The notes below the pieces were generated by a model. It was not told the DNA's origin. It saw nothing but the letters and a program-made list of their open reading frames with translations, and searched no databases. This document shows positions 14,765-17,707 of a stretch of DNA of 17,707 bases, piece by piece. Position 1 is the first letter of the stretch. Every line of letters starts with the position of its first letter. Source of the DNA: Flavobacterium psychrophilum (GTDB taxonomy: Bacteria; Bacteroidota; Bacteroidia; Flavobacteriales; Flavobacteriaceae). Both the position numbers and the translations under genes were made by a program. The stretch spans positions 1 to 17,707 of the forward strand of contig CAMBHH010000056.1 in assembly GCA_945866505.1 (NCBI GenBank), read 5' to 3'.

Positions 14765-15526
14765 ATGAAATATTTATTTAATCCCAATTGTATAAATCAC
14801 GACCATAAAGTAATTGCGATAATAAATAATTTCAATACGGATGGAATTCTTTTTGGCGATGGTCAAAGAAATAAAATTAAATTATTCGAATTAGAAGGCA
14901 ACACGATAAATATCAAATCCTTTAAAGTTCCACATTTAATTAATCAAATTGCTTACAAATATTTTAGGAAATCTAAGGCAAGACGTTCCTTTGAATATGC
15001 CACAGCTTTATTGCAAAAAGGAATTGGAACACCTCAACCTATTGCTTTTTTTGAAAATTACGACCTTATTGGACTTAAAGATAGTTATTATGTGAGCGAA
15101 CAGTTGAAATGCGATTTGACTTTTAGAGAATTAGTCGAAATTCCGGATTTTCCAGATCACGAGAACATTTTGAGACAATTTACCCAATTTTCATTCAATT
15201 TGCACGAAAAAGGAATCGAGTTTTTAGACCATTCTCCAGGCAATACTTTGATTAAAAAAAACGCCAAAGGAAACTACGATTTCTTCTTGGTCGATTTAAA
15301 CAGAATGAATTTTCACGACGCTATGGATTTTGATTCAAGGATGAAAAATTTATGTCGATTAACGCCATTAAAAGAAATGGTTGCGGTGATGAGTAACGAA
15401 TATGCCAAAATTTCTGGCAAGTCCGAAGCAACGATTTTTAAGACACTTTGGAACTACACTGCCGATTTTCAAAAACAATTTTACAGAAAAAAAAGATTGA
15501 AGAAAAAACTTAAATTTTGGAAATAA
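14765..15526 (+). CDS. Lipopolysaccharide kinase, Kdo/WaaP (InaA-like) family
   Basis: A 253-residue kinase-fold protein likely to phosphorylate a Kdo or heptose of the LPS core at the inner face of the membrane. The kinase core is visible: a lysine candidate at K51 or K54 (NIKSFKVP), E77, the catalytic loop HEKGIEFLDHSPGN (H147, D155, N160) and the metal-binding D177 in FFLVDLNRM. The C-terminus is strongly basic. It is divergent from the GT2 operon and converges with the GT9 gene (3-base gap), so it is a single-gene unit with its own promoter. The Kdo or heptose target is inferred from family and neighbours. Confidence 0.88.
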   Translation: MKYLFNPNCINHDHKVIAIINNFNTDGILFGDGQRNKIKLFELEGNTINIKSFKVPHLINQIAYKYFRKSKARRSFEYATALLQKGIGTPQPIAFFENYDLIGLKDSYYVSEQLKCDLTFRELVEIPDFPDHENILRQFTQFSFNLHEKGIEFLDHSPGNTLIKKNAKGNYDFFLVDLNRMNFHDAMDFDSRMKNLCRLTPLKEMVAVMSNEYAKISGKSEATIFKTLWNYTADFQKQFYRKKRLKKKLKFWK

Positions 15527-15529
15527 AAA

Positions 15530-16609
15530 TTATCCTTTTTTTAAGTTATTAGTTATAAAAAAGGTTTTTAATTTATGCAGTATCAATTCAATAGGGTATT
15601 CATCAAAATATCTAAAGGTGTTTTCTTTAATAAATTTCATGTCGTTTTGTTCATAAATTTCTGGTTTTAAATCTTTTAAATGAATAGATTCATTTTCTTT
15701 TTCATTTTCAAAAATTTGCCAAGTTTCTTTATCAACCGATGGTGAAAACAATGAAAACGTCGGAATATTTAATGCTTTCGCCATATTTACCGCACCACCT
15801 TCATTGCCAATTAGCATATTACATTGGGAAAGCAAAGCTAAAAAAGAGCGTAAACCTTCGCTATACAAATCGACATAAATCCTTTTTTGTGTTTTTGGAG
15901 TACAAAAATTAAATACTTTTAAAGCCTCTTCTTTTTGAGAAGGAATATAATTAAAAATCACATCGGCATCAAGTTCTTCCACTGTGAAATCTATGATTTT
16001 AGACATTTTTTCTAAAGGGTAAGTTTTATACCATTCACTACCTAAAATGCCAAACATAATTAACTGCTTCTTGCCTTTTTGAATATCAAATTTTTGCACT
16101 AAATCCTTAGCTTCTTGAATTTCGGTTTCAGTCAAAAAAACTTTCGGTTTGAAATCTGTAATTTCTTCTTTAATCAATGGTTTTAACAATAATAATCGAT
16201 TTTCGATAGCTAATCCTAATTTGGATTTTGCGCCGTTTTTAAATCGTTTTACAGTGTGATTATAAAAGATATTTGAATAGCCTTTATGGTATGAAATTCT
16301 ATCTTTGGCTCCTGAAAACAGAGTAATTAAATTGGTTTCCAATTTGCAATATGCATCAATAACCACATCATATTTGTTTTTTCGAATGCTTAATAGGAAT
16401 TGAAATAGTTTACTATATGATTTTCTGATAGGTTCGGGTAGGATAATAATTTCGTTAATGTTTGGGTTTTCTTTTAGTACATCAACACAATGGCTATAAC
16501 ACATATAGTCAATTTTAGCATTTGGAAATTTCTTTTTTAAGTTGTTGGTGATAATTGTACTCGTAAGTACATCTCCTATTCTCTTTTGTTGAATGACTAA
16601 GATTTTCAT
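15530..16609 (-). CDS. GT9 heptosyltransferase-family glycosyltransferase
   Basis: A 359-residue GT-B enzyme of family GT9. The N-terminal domain opens with MKILVIQQKRIGDVLTST, including the catalytic-type D13. The C-terminal domain has the GNEGGAVNMAKAL loop (268-280, ADP-heptose site) followed by IPTFSLFSPS. It transfers a heptose or similar sugar to the LPS core in the WaaC/WaaF family. In Bacteroidota, which often lack heptose, the donor may differ. It converges on the kinase gene and is divergent from the WaaE-like gene. Confidence 0.92.
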   Translation of the reverse strand: MKILVIQQKRIGDVLTSTIITNNLKKKFPNAKIDYMCYSHCVDVLKENPNINEIIILPEPIRKSYSKLFQFLLSIRKNKYDVVIDAYCKLETNLITLFSGAKDRISYHKGYSNIFYNHTVKRFKNGAKSKLGLAIENRLLLLKPLIKEEITDFKPKVFLTETEIQEAKDLVQKFDIQKGKKQLIMFGILGSEWYKTYPLEKMSKIIDFTVEELDADVIFNYIPSQKEEALKVFNFCTPKTQKRIYVDLYSEGLRSFLALLSQCNMLIGNEGGAVNMAKALNIPTFSLFSPSVDKETWQIFENEKENESIHLKDLKPEIYEQNDMKFIKENTFRYFDEYPIELILHKLKTFFITNNLKKG

Positions 16610-16700
16610 TTCCTATTCTTAAATTTTGGGCTAAAGTACAAAGTATTTTTAAAAAGGCTGATTATTCTTTTTTTTTAAGATAGTATTCATTTAAAAATCA

Positions 16701-16708
16701 TATTTTTG
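16701..16708 (+). promoter_or_regulatory. Bacteroidota-type -7 box upstream of the WaaE-like gene
   Basis: TATTTTTG matches TAnnTTTG and lies 23 bases before the ATG. In such T-rich DNA the match could be chance, and no clear -33 element is seen. Confidence 0.35.
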
Positions 16709-16731
16709 TTTTGACTTGAAAACTATTTTCG

Positions 16732-17484
16732 ATGGCAATTAGCGGTTTAGTAATTACTTATAATGAAGAGAATACAATTGGTAAGTGTATTGATGCGCTA
16801 TTCAAAGTGTGTGATGAGGTAATAATTGTCGATTCATTAAGTAAAGATCGAACAGTTGAAATAGCCAACGAAAAAGGAGCTATTGTTGTTTCGCAACCCT
16901 TTTTAGGTGATGGTCCACAACGAACTCACGGTTTGCCTCATTGCAAAAATGATTGGATTCTCAATTTGGATGCCGATGAATTTCTTGACACAGATGCCGA
17001 AGATTTTCTTTCAAAAGGGAAATATCTAATAGGTGATTTTGATGCTTTTAGTTTCCGAGTAAAAAATTTTTTAGCAGACAAATTGATAGATTTTGCAGGT
17101 TGGTATCCCGATCATAAAGTTCGTTTTTTTAATAAAAAAACAGCAAAACCCTCAGATTCAATCGTTCATCAGAAAATCATTGCAACAAATGAAAAGAAAG
17201 TGCCAGTTCATATTCTTCATTATGGTTGGGATTCATTGGAACAAATAATCGCAAAGAAAAATCAATATTCAGGTTGGCACGCTCAACAACTTTTTGATCA
17301 GGGCAAAAGGGTAAATGCTTTCAAACCAGTGCTAAATGGAACTGTTTCGTTTGTTAGATGTTATTTTTTCAAGAAAGGTTTTTTGAATGGAATTGATGGC
17401 TTGTCTATTTCATTGATTCAGGCTTTTTTTTCCTATATGAAATATGCAAAATTGATTAAAATACAAAATAAAAGCAGAAAGTAA
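16732..17484 (+). CDS. GT2 glycosyltransferase, WaaE/KdtX-like
   Basis: A 250-residue GT2 enzyme of the LPS-core beta-1,4-glucosyltransferase group. It has LVITYNEENTIGKCIDAL, VDSLSKDRT (33-41), the metal site LDADEF (79-84), and the group-specific GWYPDHKVRFFNK with DSIVHQK shortly after. The C-terminal helix (FVRCYFFKKGFLNGIDGLSI) is shared with the family and probably sits at the membrane surface. Length is normal. WaaE-type enzymes act on the inner core, which agrees with the neighbouring Kdo-kinase-like and GT9 genes. Confidence 0.92.
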   Translation: MAISGLVITYNEENTIGKCIDALFKVCDEVIIVDSLSKDRTVEIANEKGAIVVSQPFLGDGPQRTHGLPHCKNDWILNLDADEFLDTDAEDFLSKGKYLIGDFDAFSFRVKNFLADKLIDFAGWYPDHKVRFFNKKTAKPSDSIVHQKIIATNEKKVPVHILHYGWDSLEQIIAKKNQYSGWHAQQLFDQGKRVNAFKPVLNGTVSFVRCYFFKKGFLNGIDGLSISLIQAFFSYMKYAKLIKIQNKSRK

Positions 17485-17493
17485 TGCAATAAA

Positions 17494-17535
17494 AAATTCC
17501 AAATTCCAATCGACAAGTCATGGAATTTGGAATTT
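17494..17535 (-). terminator. Perfect 15-bp hairpin terminator
   Basis: AAATTCCAAATTCCA at 17494-17508 is perfectly complementary to TGGAATTTGGAATTT at 17521-17535, with a 12-base loop. On the minus strand the stem is followed by TTTTTT, so it is a good intrinsic terminator for dapD. It lies 9 bases after the stop of the WaaE-like gene and may work in both directions. The arm itself is a doubled AAATTCC unit, and another TGGAATTT lies at 17543-17550. Confidence 0.75.
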
Positions 17536-17555
17536 AAAATATTGGAATTTATAAT

Positions 17556-17707
17556 TTACACCGCTACGTCATATTCACGCAACGCATTGTTCAAGGATGT
17601 TTTCAAATCAGTTGAAGGTTTACGAGTTCCAATAATCAGGGCACAAGGCACTTGAAAATCACCGGCAGCAAACTTTTTAGTATAACTTCCAGGAATAACA
17701 ACCGAAC
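17556..17707 (-). CDS. dapD: Tetrahydrodipicolinate N-succinyltransferase, C-terminal end (5' partial)
   Basis: The last 49 codons of a gene entering from the right edge: SVVIPGSYTKKF, DFQVPCALIIGTRK and a C-terminus ending NALREYDVAV then stop. VVIPG...FQVPCALIIG is typical of the final turns and C-terminal domain of the left-handed beta-helix enzyme DapD, which succinylates tetrahydrodipicolinate in lysine/diaminopimelate synthesis. The start is outside the window. It converges with the WaaE-like gene. Confidence 0.88.
   Translation of the reverse strand, partial: SVVIPGSYTKKFAAGDFQVPCALIIGTRKPSTDLKTSLNNALREYDVAV

Overview
The window looks like a chromosomal segment of a Bacteroidota bacterium, most likely Flavobacterium or a close relative. 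The evidence is AT-rich DNA, ribosome-binding regions without Shine-Dalgarno sites, several boxes matching the Bacteroidota -7 consensus TAnnTTTG, and protein families typical of that group (2TM proteins beside a LytTR regulator, Wzi, COX15-type heme A synthase, TsaC, CCA transferase, DapD). No tRNA, rRNA or CRISPR array was seen.

Layout. 1-1971 (+): the C-terminal tail of a LytS-type histidine kinase running in frame into a 2TM domain, two more small 2TM proteins, and a LytTR response regulator, i.e. a two-component locus with three 2TM domains in tandem. 2064-7174 (-): housekeeping genes (CDP-alcohol phosphatidyltransferase, heme A synthase ctaA, CCA-adding enzyme, TsaC-type threonylcarbamoyl-AMP synthase). 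Two accessory insertions sit between them: a toxin-antitoxin pair whose ParE-like toxin is broken by a TAG codon, and a GxxExxY (PD-(D/E)XK nuclease-like) gene enclosed by short repeats. A second, gene-less copy of those repeats lies next to it. 7374-8960 (-): a Wzi-family outer-membrane capsule protein.

9017-14678 (-) is a surface-polysaccharide glycosyltransferase region in partial decay. It holds an IS3-family remnant (orfA with two stops, orfB cut short), a CgeB-like glycosyltransferase pseudogene of about 960 bp reconstructed across frameshifts and three stops, scraps of two further genes, and four apparently intact GT2 glycosyltransferases. 14765-17484 carries lipopolysaccharide-core-type genes: a Kdo kinase/WaaP-like sugar kinase (+), a GT9 heptosyltransferase (-) and a WaaE/KdtX-like GT2 (+). 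The window ends in the 3' end of dapD (-), separated from the WaaE-like gene by a hairpin terminator.

Together, Wzi, the GT2 genes, the GT9 enzyme and the sugar kinase point to assembly and export of an envelope polysaccharide or LPS. Flippase and polymerase genes are not in the window. The most unusual element is the GxxExxY cassette, whose repeat edge appears to supply the GTG start codon of the essential cca gene.
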